Source: Lyophyllum atratum
Lineage: Eukaryota > Basidiomycota > Agaricomycetes > Agaricales > Lyophyllaceae
DNA length: 64,000 nucleotides
NCBI GenBank assembly: GCA_014905825.1
Contig: JACGCN010000069.1
Span: forward strand, 1-64,000
Direction: 5' to 3'
In this document: positions 11,783-24,392 of the stretch, one piece after another
How positions within the stretch are numbered: the first letter of the stretch is position 1
Layout of the letters: the number at the start of each line of letters is the position of its first letter
The notes under the pieces: model-generated
What the model saw: the letters and a program-made list of their open reading frames with translations, nothing else
What the model was told of the DNA's origin: nothing
Databases searched by the model: none
Position numbers and translations under genes: made by a program

Positions 11783-13049
11783 TCTGGGCGATACGTATAC
11801 ACACCTACAAGTGGCCGCGCGACTTTTGAGTAGCGCGGTAGCCGACCGCCACGCATCAGAATCGTAAAGAACCTTAGCTTTACCTGAGCCCACGACAGAC
11901 AGGGGCAATCGATCTCCTATAGATAGAAAGGAATCCAGCTGACGCAGTAAATCTTCTTCCTTCCATAGTCCGGCATACTGATGAGACCTGCTGACGAAGA
12001 GGTTCGGGCACAGGCAACAGTGTGGATGACAAGGGTTTCTGAACAGAAGCGTTGGAAAAGAATTAGTCCTAGCCCTCCATACGCCATGCATGGAAGTTGC
12101 TATCGGGAATGAATATCAGCCGACGCGGGGAAATCGGTTCAAGGAGGTATGAGGTTCTTGCAACGTACCTCCGCTTGACCATACTCCGAACTAGCAGACA
12201 TGACACAATAACGAGGTGTACTGATGTGGTCTTTACTCATCCTGCACTGTTTCCTGAAAGCCCTAAGAAGTATAGACGGCTTGAGCATGGTCGAATTAAT
12301 AGGTCCGCAGAAAAAATGAATACTTAGAGACAATAGCAATGGATCATCCATCTCGGCTTCCTGGACTCCAGTAGCCGACGTGAAAGAGAGCAAGAAATAA
12401 AAGGAAATACTGTCACAAGGGCGTCAATATCAAAGCAAGGTTTGTTCGAGCCTTTCGGTGGTCGCCCTATGGTGTTCACACTCTCGATTCACTGGAAAAG
12501 AGGCTCAGAATTCCCTCAAAGGGTGAACTGCTCAGTGAAGTGTTGAGGAAGCGGTCTAAGATGTAAACAACGTTGAGCCGCATCTCAAACTTACAACCGC
12601 GGCGTAGCTTCAGCCGCGGGTTTTTTTTCGGCTCCGCTGCCTGAATTTGTCAACTCACCGGCCCGGACGCAGACTTGCTCCGAACCTACATACCCCGATC
12701 CCGACCCCGTTCTGCCAACTGACCAAACTGTAAGTTGTAACTTCCGCATCGGTTATGTTCTATGTACATCACAGCGCCTAGTCAGCAGATATACGAACGT
12801 TGACACCCGCAAGTACGCCGCAATCGCAAAAGAACCCAACAGATCCTCTGATTTACCCTCTTCCTGTGGGGCCAAGATTTCAAGATAAGAAACGAAAATT
12901 TAGGGCACATAGGTTACTTACCATGTTCATGATATTCATGTGTACTTTTGTCTTTATGTTTGGCGGTTACTACTCGCCTGTCAACACATCAACAACCAGA
13001 CTCTAGCCAAGAAAAGCACAAAGTATACTAACTTTGAAACGAACCATTG
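11783..13049. other. Intergenic, no gene recognised
   Basis: It holds a CCGCGG inverted repeat near 12598-12622 (two CCGCGG boxes around a short AT/GC loop) followed by a T run. No coding family is recognised. The minus-strand frame directly upstream of the P450 is probably 5' UTR or promoter. Confidence 0.4.
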
Positions 13050-15664
13050 CTGAAAGTTCGGATGACGAACGCCTCCTGCTTAACCTAACCCTTCTGCCTC
13101 TCATTACGATTCTGCAGCGCCATGCAACATGAAATTCGACACACGCACGTCCCGCAATCTAGGCCGTCCGATGCCGGGGATTCATCACATCAAGAACCTG
13201 CTCAACGTGGGAGTTCGAATGCAGCGTAGCATGCAGTGGCGTATACCCAATGGCAGCGGAACATCCAGGGGCGATAGTGGCGTAAGCTTGGACCAAGTCA
13301 TTGGAGTCCACATGGGAAGATATGTACCCTCCTTACGTCTGATTGGGCTGGTGAAGCGCGTGGACATGGGGTTCGCGAGTACACAGTGACCAAAGGTGTG
13401 TCGCCCGACGCCGGAGAGGAAGTATTCTGCATGTAACATGCACCGTTGCGCCACGATGCGGACAAGGGTAAGGAATGCTGGCTCATGAGCGTCCTAGAAA
13501 GGAATTGAACACGTCAGATGACCCCTAGGAAAGCGAGGCGACACGTACAATGCATTTCTGCTATGAGATGTTCAACGTAAGGTGGCAGGGAGCACAAGTT
13601 GGTGCCGAGAAGGCTCGGAAGCATATCAATCGTTTATCGATGAGGTAGACAGCGGAGCCTCTCAAAGCTTCCTCGCTATCCATGGGGTTGTCTAGGAGTA
13701 CGGAGTGTGATACATCTGCGATACGTCTGCGATATCCGAGTAATATCGTCAATGATGTACCACAATGAGTATACAGTGAATACTCACGGACGCCTGCTTC
13801 AATATTACCGTTGGGGAGATACCATGCATGCATGGCATCGTCAATGTCTTAGCAGCCTATGAGATACACCTACGTCAGATTATGGTCACAGATAGGGCTG
13901 ATCTAACACGTACTAGGGGGTTTCGATGCTGCAGATGATCAGACCTTAATCTCCATGCGATCCCTTCAATCCCGGCTGTTATCGCCCTTTGGAGGCACCA
14001 CCCACTGTTTGCCCTCTCCTGGTAAGCAGTGCACGATGGCCTTCACGAACGGCCGATAGGCGACCTCAAACTACAGCAGCAAACGTTCTTGCTCCACCTC
14101 CTTACTCTCAACCTTCCTAAGGGCGGAGCCGAAGGGACCTTCCAGGTACCGGGGTGACATCCCATCTGTCGCTTGTCCCCAGGATCTTCTGTCCGATGAG
14201 ACTGGGTGCTTTCCTGGTGCGCAGGAGGATGCATGGGAGGAGACGTCAGACGGGCGTTCCGAAGACCGTTTGGTGCAGAGAAGTGTGGTATCGATCTGGT
14301 CAGCGGCGTGCTATCAAAGTGACAAGCACAGCTGTAGGGCGGAAGTTTTTTAAGAGCGGGTGGGAAGATGTAAGGAAGAACACTACTTACGCCCGCCAAT
14401 CACGCTTGAGGACGCCCACTATCCGTCATGCCTCTTGTTTCCGACATGCGTCTGACAATTTCTGATAGTAGAACCTGCTATTCGCGCCGGGGTACCTGGT
14501 CTTCCTGCTCTTCATCGCCCTCATCACCCCAATGAGCGAGGTCATCATTCTTCAGCGTAGCTTTAGACAGGCATGAGGAACCTTAAAATTGTTAACGGGA
14601 CGAGGGTACTCACAGTCAGGATCCACGTCTTCATCGGCAGGCGTCTTCCATTCTTTTACATCAGACAAGTTCAAGACTACAACATCGCCGTGGACAGTTC
14701 GGTCCATGTTTTGTTCATGGCCGATCAGGAGCACCGGCTTCGTGAAAGCCGGGACCGAGATAATCGCCTCTGACCCACGCTGTCAGACCAACGCCGCTGA
14801 ACTCAAGAGGAGAACGTACCTCTAGATAGTTGCATGGCTTAGCATTGAAGTGCCCTTTGTGCAGCTTGCCAGCTTTCACCCCAGCGGGACAGGTCGCGAT
14901 TGAAACGTACTAGGCTTGACAGTCAGCTCCTGGCCTAGCTCGGTCAATCAGAGCTGAACAGAGCGCCTGCCGAACAGTTGTAGCCGCTGTCAGTTCGATG
15001 TTACTTGTGCCATCAGCTTCAAGCAGGTCAAGGAGCTACGTCGGCTGGTCATCCCCTCCACTCAACATATTTGCGCACTGCAGCATCGTCAGAAAACTTC
15101 TCAGGTCGACCCCCCGGGCACACACCTGAGATGCTGGAGATGCCCGCCTTAGCTGCTTCCTGTCGGTTGTCCGCGTCCTTGGTTAGAAGAACGACACCGG
15201 AAAGCTTGAGGGCGCATGGCTGCGTTACAGCATGGGATGCCGCGTTATGTGAATGTGGTTGTTGTACCATGCCGTCGCTTTCCGTATTCCTGTGCCACGT
15301 GTGGGTACGCGTCGTGCATTTATAGACAGGTACGCGATGTGGGCGTCGTGGCGATCATTCGGCGTTTCCCCTTCCTCTCGTGTAATGGCAGTTTCCTTGT
15401 GTGTAAGCTAAGTATGACGCCTCATCCAAGTTAATGAAATGACGCACGAGCATATTAATCATAAAACAGGTCAAGAACACCCATCTCCGCTTGTCGTCCA
15501 TTCTGGTCAAGGCACTGAGCCGGCTGTTCCGCAGAAGCAATCGGCGCCGCAGTTCTTCGATGACGGTTTGCAGTAGGCTTATTGGCGGCGTGAAAGGTTT
15601 GAGTCCACGAGGTCCATCTGTACTCGCACGTCAGTCAATCATGAAATTCGACCGAACTTCGCGC
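13050..15664 (-). pseudogene. DIS3/RRP44 exosome exonuclease relic
   Basis: Translated minus-strand pieces follow the order of the exosome nuclease DIS3 (RRP44). The PIN domain appears as QMDLVDSNL, then LLQTVIEELRRR, then MDDKRRWVF (15.66-15.47 kb). It continues with VVLLTKDADNRQEAAKAG (15.2 kb) and VRKYVE (15.07 kb). The cold-shock region appears as VKAGKLHKGHFNA (14.87 kb) and VLLIGHEQNMDRTVHGDVVV (14.75 kb), then KVESKEVEQERLLL (14.1 kb). The RNB domain appears as [20 protein letters not shown] (13.84 kb), ADVSHSV (13.72 kb), AEYFLSG (13.43 kb) and TRFTSPIRR (13.35 kb). The end appears as EQVLDVM (13.2 kb). Frameshifts, in-frame stops (for example directly after ERLLL) and a missing block of the RNB core destroy it. 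Introns typical of a genomic copy remain, so it arose by DNA duplication and not by retrocopying. DIS3 is essential, so an intact copy is expected elsewhere. Confidence 0.87.
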
Positions 15665-17807
15665 GACACACCTCGACAGGAACACGATCGTATACGGTAG
15701 ATTTAAATGCATGTCAGTAGAGCAGACGATGTCCCTTGTCCCCTGCCATGGCCGAGAACCTCGTCAGATCCCAGGCACCGTTGTTACACCCCAGATTCCA
15801 CTCTCGACGTTGTCCCATAGGTGCCTTTCACTACTAACTGTGTTCCTGTCACTGTTCGTTTATGACTGACCACATGACCAGTTGCGTACCTTTATGTATT
15901 GACTTTTTCTCCTACTCTCTGTTTGAAGAACTTCGGCTGCGTGACCACGGCTTCCGTTCACGCTCGCTTTCGAATCGTAACTCCCACCATACCAACGACT
16001 TAAACGCTGAGAAACCTATGTGGGTCGTCTGTACCTGGAAGTGAATCCAGAGTATTGCCAAGTGACTTGAAGTAGGCCTGTCCATCTTGGATCAACTCAC
16101 AGGGACTCGCGCATCAAAGACTGCATTACCTTTATTCCACGGGAAAGAGTTATTGCAGGTGTATGACGAGTCCGCCGACCACAGTGAGTGAGAGAGACCT
16201 TGGTAGAGGTAGGAGGCAAGGCGCGGACGCTCGTCGCTGGCATCATGGTCGTCGTCGTCGTCGTCAATGACCATACTTGATCACATGATATATTTTGAAT
16301 TGACCAACAACTTCGAACTTCAACAACTCGAAGAACAACTTCGAAAACATCGTTCCTGGCCAGCACAACCTCCACCACAGGTGACCCTGGAGACCCCGTT
16401 TGTTATGACTTCCCAGCACTCATAGGACCCACCATCAGGTTCTCCGATGCCTCGGCGAAGGCGACGGCCTCAATAGACGCTTGGTCAAGTCTTGATTGTT
16501 ATTGGCCCTGCATACTGTGGCTTATGCTCCTGTGGCGTGGCACAAGGTTCTATATACCTTCTGATATGCCCTCATGCTAACGTTCCTGTATGTCTGCAGA
16601 CACGTCGGAATGAGGTGAAGTCCCAAGCCTCCACTTGTTTAGCAAACCGCCAAGGTAAAATTCTCGCGCGCCCGACGTACACTCGATAGTGTTTTCGTGG
16701 CCTCACCGGACTTCCGCCAGCAGATGCAAATCGTGTTCGGGCCTTTTATAGAGGTCCCATATTAGCCAAGAAGTCTCGAAAGGTCGTCTGATCATCGATA
16801 TGTCGGACGAGCGTTATCACGGACTTGTCACCTTGGTACTGGTAGTGCCTTGATCATCCGGTTCCTCTGCGATCTCTTGGCAATTTCACGACCTCGATAG
16901 TTCAATATCGACCTCGAGAACTCCAGAGAGCGTTCAACTCCAAAGTCGTGAATACAAAAGTGGTCCTGAATTCTACTTCGACTCGGCGTCGGTAATGTTC
17001 CTCGTTATTTATATGCACCACGTTCACAGATTCTGAGTCCTGACTACTCTGAGGCCCACGTGCCAGAGGCTCACCCTTGTCCCTGCAGGTCCACCGTCCG
17101 ACCGCTAACCGCTCGAGGCGACCGAGGGCGACGGTCGCGTACGTGCCTGTTGTAGCCTGTGGTGCACACAGGCAAGTTATCGGCTATTACCGCTCTGCTC
17201 CTGACTTCATGACTACGTTGAATACCAAACTAGAGATCCGGTAGGTGGTTACGTCTTGAATTCGAGACTTCTCAATATGAGGGTGCATTCACCAAAGCGT
17301 CCACATTCCATTGCGAAAAAGGGTCAACAAAAAACTGGAATACACATGCATAAGGACAAGGATCTCCATTCTCTCCATTTCCTCAAATTTCGCCGGGCTT
17401 CAAGTTGTCACCGGAATTTCCCTTGAAGGAAGACTTCGCCAACGTGATATCACCTGCCTAATCAGGAAAAATGAGGAAAGATCAGGACAGATCAAAACGT
17501 GTCCAGGAATAAAAACCTAATCTAATCAGCCCTTTCCGAGGCACGTCGCTCTTACCGGAGATGCGACAAAACCAAAACGCCGGCCAAACGCCCCAAGGCC
17601 TGGGTCTCGGCACCCAATATATCCGCCACCATCAACCTCGCTATTCGCCGGGATGAGATTCATAGATTCCTTTATGAGGGTAGCCTGTGCACAGGGACAC
17701 AGGATCGCTCAGGAGCCCTTCGAAGTCTTTAAGACGCTGGAAACTTGCCGTATGCTTCCCTTGCGCACCGCCGACATCGACCACATCCTATTCTAAGCTA
17801 TTCAACG
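15665..17807. other. No recognised gene; possible decayed sequence
   Basis: The N-terminal part of the DIS3 relic may extend in here, but I cannot recognise it past about 15665. A (GTC)n microsatellite lies at about 16249-16264. The remaining frames are short and match nothing I know. Confidence 0.4.
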
Positions 17808-19887
17808 ATGGTGACACTGGATAACACTATTGGCGCGGCCTTCTTAGGCACGGTGTTCGCTGCCATGTACGTCTGGGCTTCCACCGCTTGCAACGTTCCA
17901 ACCGCAGAACTAATCTCATACCAAGGCTCTATGGAGTCACCAACCTCCAGGTGTATCTTTATTTCCAGAACTATCGCAATGACTGGCGTGTACAAAAATA
18001 TTCTGTACGTTCCATTTTACACAACGCGTTCTGCGGGACACTAACGGAAACGTGCTCAGGTCGCTCTTCTTTGGTGCGTCATGGTCAATTTCAGCAGCTT
18101 CCAATCACCTAAAGAACGTTGCAGGGTATTGGACACCCTCCACCTGTCTTTAACAATTGCGGCCATGTACCATTATTTAGTCGACTCTTTTGGGTCTTTG
18201 CTGGCACTTACTTTGGTTGTTTGGTGCGTTGTTCAAACCCGTCCCCATCGCAGCAGTCTAATTCAATCATGCCAATGCAGGAGCTTCAAGGTAAGACTTC
18301 GAAGCATGACTTCTCGGGGTTCCGCGTTGACCGTCGAACCTCCCAGCTCCAAATAGCAGTAAACGTGCGTTGCACCCGCCGCCCAACGTTGTCATCGCAA
18401 TACTCACGCCACCGTTAGGTTGTAATTATCAATATCATACAAACGCTCTATGCTGTACGCGTGTGGAAACGTAGGTTTCTCGTTCGGGTGCGCGCATGGC
18501 TTTGTCAGTTGATTCTTTCTTCTGATCGTCAGTCGGGCGCCACTATCAACGGATTTGGCCCATCCTGGTGGTAAGTCCCCTCCATTGCCGGTTTTCACGT
18601 GGTTCTGACTCCGCTAAACATAGGCTGCCATCGTCGTAAGCGGATATGGTAGGTTTCCCATGTCACTCTTCTTTTAGTGTCATTGATCAATTCGCGGATT
18701 CTTGGCTCTTCAGCTATTGGCATAGGTAAGTCAAAGTCAGTTCCTAGTCAGATGGATTTTCTGATCAATGTCGGCGTTCAGTTCTCGCCGTAAAAACGTA
18801 AGTTCGACGTCGTCCCTTGGCATTTCGGAAAGCCGACAATTCGCTTTCAGATACAATATTCATACATTCGCCGAGCTAGCGCAGATGTCGGTATGTCCCT
18901 TTTTTTCATCAGCTAAGTTACAGAACTGAATAATGTGATATTCTTAGTGGGTCGTATACGCGTCATTTTCATGGTCAACGGCTATCGATATTGTCATTGC
19001 TATCGCTATGTGCTTCTATCTCATACGGGGTAAATCTGGATTCTCTGGGTAAGTTGGATATGTCATGGACTTTTAGCGCTTGGCTGATCGTTTCTAGAAC
19101 CAACAATAAAATCATCGCTATCGTCCGTATGATATTGATCTCTGGATTCTTGACGAGGTATGTCTTCCTGTATTTCCCCTTCTTTGACACGGGCTAAGTT
19201 CGGCGTAGCGCCTGTTCTCTGGCTGCTCTTATCACTGTATGTATTTTATCCTATGCATCCCAACCCGCTTCTCACCGTGCACCACCAGTATGGAACGATG
19301 CCGGACACGCTCGTATTCCTCGGCATAGAATTCCTTCTTACCAAACGTGCGTCCCTTCACTACACTTTTCGTTATCCATGTTACTAAAAGAAGAGTCCCA
19401 GTATATATCAACAGTTTCCTTGCCATGTACGTCATTTCCCATTTCGACGACACAGTTTGCTGAACATACCTCCAGGTTGAATGCCCGTCAGAGCGTCCGC
19501 GATAAGGATACGTCGTCAGGAAACTCGCTAAGTGTCACTAAAATGATGAACATCCGTACGACGACATCGTCCCACGTTGTCACGAGTGGGGAGGGGCCTT
19601 TCGACTTGGAGGATAGCAAGGTATGTCACCTCTCGCTTATGTATCTCTTCATTATCATTCACTGAACTTCTACCCCAGAACGGAATCAGTCTTTCGCCAC
19701 TGTACAGAACCGCCTTCGATTCGCGTTCTGGTCTAGAAAGCAAGACCCCCATGGACTCCAACCCTAATGTACGTCTTCCTCCTACGATGTACTAGATCCC
19801 TTCTAACGCGATCTCCGCCAGTCGCCGATAGTTGAGCACCAGGCGGATGATCCATTACAAAGGTTTAGAGGTGGGGAAGCGGTTTAG
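17808..19887 (+). CDS. DUF6534-like seven-helix membrane protein
   Basis: An intron-dense gene (roughly 16 introns, all GT-AG) that reads through cleanly from ATG 17808 to TAG 19885-19887. The opening MVTLDNTIGAAFLGTVFAAM, then LQVYLYFQNYRNDW, LDTLHLSLT, AVRVWKLGRHYQRIWP and VVYASFSWSTAIDIVIAIAM are hallmarks of the basidiomycete membrane family carrying the C-terminal DUF6534 domain. About seven hydrophobic segments are spread over the protein. The tail after INSFLAMLNAR is polar, Ser/Thr-rich and cytosolic-looking, ending PIVEHQADDPLQRF. These proteins are strongly expanded in Agaricomycetes and have GPCR-like topology, but no ligand or partner is established. No lesion was found. Confidence 0.85.
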
Positions 19888-21669
19888 GGACCGCCAATTG
19901 TATATACCATGTGTTGTATGTAATATCTCTTCCGATGCTCTCTTCTATGGAACGCTAGAAGGCTCACTGGCATGCGCATGCGTCGTGGATCCTGTGGATG
20001 ATCTATTCCGCAGCCACCCGCCACAAGACTTCTTAGAATTCAGATGTGCTACGTGCGCATGTGCGTGATTGACTGAGCGAGTAGAAGTCCGTTTCGTGAT
20101 GATGTACCGTGTGTCCTAGACTAGCCTAGTAAGAGCGCAGTAGCCTAGTAAGAGCTCAGATGGATCGAGGGCTTCCTCTTCCATGAGACTTTGAATTTTT
20201 TTTCTCAACCCTGCCTCATCACAGTGCACCTCAACACATAGTTTACAGTAAAAACAATGCGGCATGGCCTCGATCGACGCCCTCGGGCCTCGACTCGACG
20301 CACTTCGACACACTCGGGTATCACGATCGCCCCAGATATGTTTCCCGACCTTCCTTCGGGCTCCTTCAGGCTCCACGATCGCATACAGGACCCCTATCAA
20401 AGAACATACCATTTGATTTCCGCGAGTTTCCGCGTCGCTCCAAGCCCGAGGTCGCTCCCCATCACTCCATCACCCTCCTCGGTCCGCCTAATTTATTATC
20501 GAAATAAGCTTGGAGCTCGTCGAGATCGGAGCCCACATATCAAATTGAATATCGTACCCGGCAGCTTCTCCATCGCCGTCGATCCTCGATCCTCGTCTCG
20601 CGACACCATCCTTACAAAAGTCAGCGGCCTCTTCGTCACTTGCCATGCCACGTTGCTAACAGTGACACACATTCGACAGGGTAGGCCCGGAACTTCGTAT
20701 GTCTATGAGAGTCTATGAGTCGCATCCATCTTCGAGGAGCTCTGCCATCTAGGAGCAGGCGCGTGGTCATCACGTTTCAAGATACCGGCCACATACCCGG
20801 GCATCCGCGTCGCGCAAAGTTCAAACACGTTACGCATTCCACGATACACTCGAGACTCCGACTCAGCTCCCAGACGGACTCACGTCGACCAAGCCAATCG
20901 GAAGTCCACGCCACCACCTTCGGGGTCGTATAAGCCGATTCTTGGTGGTACGCGCGCAGCCATCTTACACGATTACGCTCGAGACTCGGACTCAGCTCCC
21001 AGACGGACTCACGTCGACGAAGCCAATCGGAAATCCATACCGCCGCCTTCGGGTTAGTACAAGGCGAGCCATGGTGGTATGCGCGCGCAGGCATCTTACA
21101 CGATTACACTCGAGACCCCGACTCAGCTCCCAAACGGACTCACGTCGACGAAGCCAATCGGAAGTCCACACCACCGCCTTCGGTACAGTATGCGCACAGG
21201 CAGGTATCCGTGATATCCTCCTTCCGAGGGGACGGGTGGTACGGCCATTTATGACTTTAGTGGTGGAGTTAGGGCAGCATGCGTATGCGTCGCAGGGATG
21301 TCCAGAGCCGCCTATGTAAGCTGCTCGAGCTTCGACTCTAGCATCCTCGCTGCGGATCATCGACATAGGGATGTCCCTCAGCCTTGTTGTATCGCTCCGG
21401 ACGACTACTGCGGCTGCATTCATAGAGGACCTGTCTACGGAAATGATAGCGATGGAGAAAGTTCTGGAGGGATTGGCGAAGTTCTCATTAGACGCGCGCG
21501 CATGGGGCCGCCAGGATCTTTTACTCACGCGAGAAGATGGAACGCTGTCTGGGAGGTCATACGAGGCTGCTGGACTCGTCGCAGTTCAGAGTACCTCGAT
21601 TCTTTATTCTTATATTTCAGGGTCTGAGCTGCTTATGCGCAGAGCAGCATACACACGCCAGCGGATACG
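19888..21669. other. Intergenic with tandem repeats
   Basis: It contains a 17-bp duplication near 20129-20155 (AGTAGCCTAGTAAGAGC-like) and the ~130-bp tandem array at 20851-21200. No gene is recognised. Long plus-strand frames over 21.4-22.3 kb are antisense to the WD40 gene or fall in the repeat. Confidence 0.5.
20851..21200. repeat. ~130-bp tandem repeat, three copies
   Basis: Units begin with CGAGACTCCGACTCAGCTCC (copy 1) at 20851, 20980 and 21111, giving spacings of 129 and 131 bp. Each carries CACGTCGACSAAGCCAATCG downstream and a CACCGCCTTCGG-like box. The third copy is truncated by about 21200. The copies diverge by a few substitutions and small indels. Confidence 0.85.
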
Positions 21670-23531
21670 CTATGTTTGCATTTCCGCTTGGTGTACTGTA
21701 GTTGTACTCGTACCATCAAAGGCCCACACCTTGATCGAAGAATCCAGAGTGACAGGGTACAAACCACTCCCGCGCTGTCGCGTCCCCCTCGGCGCACGAT
21801 TCTCGTTCTCCAGGCTTTGGGTGCCGGATACTATGTCATCAGAATCAGAATCGGAATCAGAATCCGACGAGCTGGACGAAGAGGAAGTCGCGGGGGGAGG
21901 GAAGTTTCTGGACCCGGAGGCTGAGAGTAATATTGGTTGGAGGGGGTGGAATGCAACGGAGCCGATGGCGTCTTGTGAGCGAGTGAATACCGGGGTTAGG
22001 ATGATTCGGGAAGGAATGCGACGTACCACCATGAGCATCAAACTCCAACGTCCTCTCAACATCTTCCGTATTTTCCCATACATAATCCTCAGCTACATCC
22101 ATCGCATCCTTGCCTTCAAGATCAAACATCGATACCCTCCCATTCTAGCACCACACCCAAACATAAGACCCCCCCGTCCATCCAAGCACGACAAGGCAAG
22201 ACGCACCTGGTCCCCAGAGCCAAGCCACCGCCCACTAAGATCTATATCAAACCTAAGCTTCTGGCTCGTCCTTCCGTAGGGATCTTTGCATTTATACACC
22301 TGTATGGGTTCAGAGACATTCGTGCGGATGTCCCAGCTGTAGATGTCGCCGTGACGGCGGTACGCTGCGTACATGATGTGAGGCCGTACAGGGTTGAAGT
22401 GGATCTTCAGATCTTCTCGTGAGAACAGCGCATACAACAGGGGGTGAGAGTGAATATACCTGTGTGACGCCGGCGGGGGGGCCGCCGGATACGAACATGA
22501 GGGGCTCGGCGCCTTGTGTTTCGCTGAAGAGAGCGATGTTGGAGGTGGTTGGGGTGAGGCTTCCGGCTGCGTACATGTCGGATCCTTGGGAGGGTACGAA
22601 CGCCAGCGCAGAAATTATACCTAGAAATCCACGTAGGTCAAACGATCATCTAGTGCTGATCTGAAGGAGACCATACCTTTCAAACCATCCTTGCTCTTCT
22701 TCGAAAGTGTCGTAGGAAGCCGAGTGCCTTCCCCGGGACGAACGACATCGAAAACTTCAACCGCATCTTCGAACCCACAGTAAAGCCTGCCCAACACCTG
22801 TCAACACCGACTATGGGGGGGAGGGGGGTTGATCCACGCACCGTTCAGCAGAGAGGTTAAACGCCATGCTGTGGGGTGCGATCTGTCGTTCTCGGTGGTC
22901 GACGATTCTGTAAGAAGCACGAAGCTATATCTGGAATTAAATCAACGAGACGATGGTTGAGGAAGACGTACCCTCCCGTCCGAGGCGTCGAGGAGTTTCA
23001 CGGGGCATTCGCGGACGGAGGCGAGGAAGCAGAAGGATGCGGGATCGAGGGGGCTGGCTGTTGGGTACCACGTGAAGTCTAGGATTGGGGATGGTAGGGG
23101 GAATACACGGGTTGGTGAGGCGTTTGTGGGTGTTTCGCTGGGGTCTGGTTGGAAGAAGGATGTCAGCTCGCTTCTAGAAGTGGAGGGGTGATATGCACCT
23201 GATGCGTTTTGGGGAGAAACTGTTGGTCTATGTAGAGTAATCAGAGGGAGTACTAGATGAACCAGAAATGGGAACTAACGTGTCGAAGAACTGGAATGTT
23301 CTGTTCTCGCATTGCGCGAGGAACTGGGAGCCATCGGGACACCTTCATGGCCAGCACATGGTTAGTAGCCAGACAATCCATGCATTCCTATTATCCATAC
23401 CATTTCGCCGTGCGCACGAAGTTCTCCGTGAAATCTTGATCAGTCGCAGGTTGCATCGTGGCTGCGAGCCATGGCGGGCGTGAGACGTCGTATTGGGGCG
23501 GATACCACGTATATTCTGGATCAGGTTCCAT
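21670..23531 (-). CDS. WRAP53/TCAB1-like WD40 repeat protein
   Basis: About eight exons join in frame from ATG 23531 (MEPDPEYTWYPPQ) to the stop at 21670. Signature segments of the WRAP53 (telomerase Cajal body protein 1) family are visible: CPDGSQFLAQCENRTFQFFD near the start, then FTWYPTASPLDPASFCFLAS, FNPVRPHIMYAAYRRHGDIY with YSWDIR, and QKLRFDIDLSGRWLGSGDQ. Near the C-terminus a Ser/Asp-rich acidic loop is inserted in the last blade before SIKVWAFDG. In animals this protein guides small Cajal-body RNAs and telomerase RNA. The fungal role is less clear, and I infer RNP binding only from the family. All introns are GT-AG and no lesion was seen. Confidence 0.85.
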
Positions 23532-23955
23532 TCTGCAGCAAAGGCGCCTTTAGATGTGCATGTGTATGGGTATATGCGCAATAACAGGAGGCGGTTGGCG
23601 CTGAAGGTAATCAATCCGAGGTTGAAGCGCAAATGACGAGTTCTACTCGCGTCACGCATGTGACTGTAAATATAAACCACGTGGTTCGTCGCGACGCGCG
23701 ACCCGCAATACTAACTGAACTCTTCAGGCGTCGGGCAAGTAACTTGTCCAAGGGGTGAGATTGGAAAGCCAAATTAAAGAGTCAGAATTATGTATGTAAA
23801 TGCGTATGTCAACGCTAAGGAAATCGTAGTACTAGGTGAATCCACGAAAGACAAAGATCCTTCGATGTCACGTCAAAGGCTTCGTCCAGGCTGCTCGATG
23901 ACCTTGGATTTCAGCCCGCTTTCACAAAGAAGCGTTTACAGGCTACTCACAGCCA
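23532..23955. other. Intergenic, nothing recognised
   Basis: Promoter side of the WD40 gene and 3' side of the Cys-rich gene. No structure was seen. Confidence 0.5.
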
Positions 23956-24392
23956 TCAATCGACCTCATCAAAGGAGCCCACCGCTGAGCCTGCGCCTCC
24001 TTTGTACGCCCACCCCCCTCGCTCCTCCGTAGCCTCCGCCTCCTTCTTAACCAGCTTCACCCAATCAAAACACTTCGCACAATCGACCGCTTTGTGCTTC
24101 TCGCACTGGTACGACTCCTCCGTCGTCACAGCGGCCACGGCGCCCATCGCATATGCGTTTCTCGGCTGGCGGTCCTAGAGGAGGTGTAGGTTTCTGTTAG
24201 GGGTGCAGCTTGGGCAGGAAGTAGTGGGCGTACCTCGACTTGGAATGCGACGTAATCGCTGAGGTCACCGAGGTCGTCTTCGATCCGGATGTTGTTGCAC
24301 ATGCGGTGGTCGCAGCAGCAGAGGTGGCAGAACTCGTCGCCGTGGTCTAGGCAGAACATGAAGTCGTTCACGACGATGTTTTCGCCTAGCAT
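23956..24392 (-). CDS. Small Cys/His-rich protein, paralogue A
   Basis: Two exons (24392-24234 and 24174-23956, GT-AG intron) give 125 residues. The N-terminal half carries FCLDHGDEFCHLCCCDHRMCNN and the C-terminal half CEKHKAVDCAKCFDWVKLV. Paired C-x2-H and C-x2-C spacings suggest one or two structural zinc sites, as in zinc-ribbon or MYND-like modules, but I cannot assign a named domain. The neighbouring gene at 25258 has the same layout and the same intron position, so the two arose by inverted duplication. Function is unknown. The protein has no signal peptide or membrane helix and is probably intracellular. Confidence 0.75.

Noticed and set aside
20851..21200. CRISPR-like array
   Set aside because: Units are ~130 bp, contiguous, without unique spacers, and the genome is eukaryotic.
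21371..22279. 302-codon plus-strand open frame
   Set aside because: It lies antisense to the well-supported WRAP53-like exons and over their intron junctions; its sequence is low-complexity Ser/Glu-rich and has no domain.
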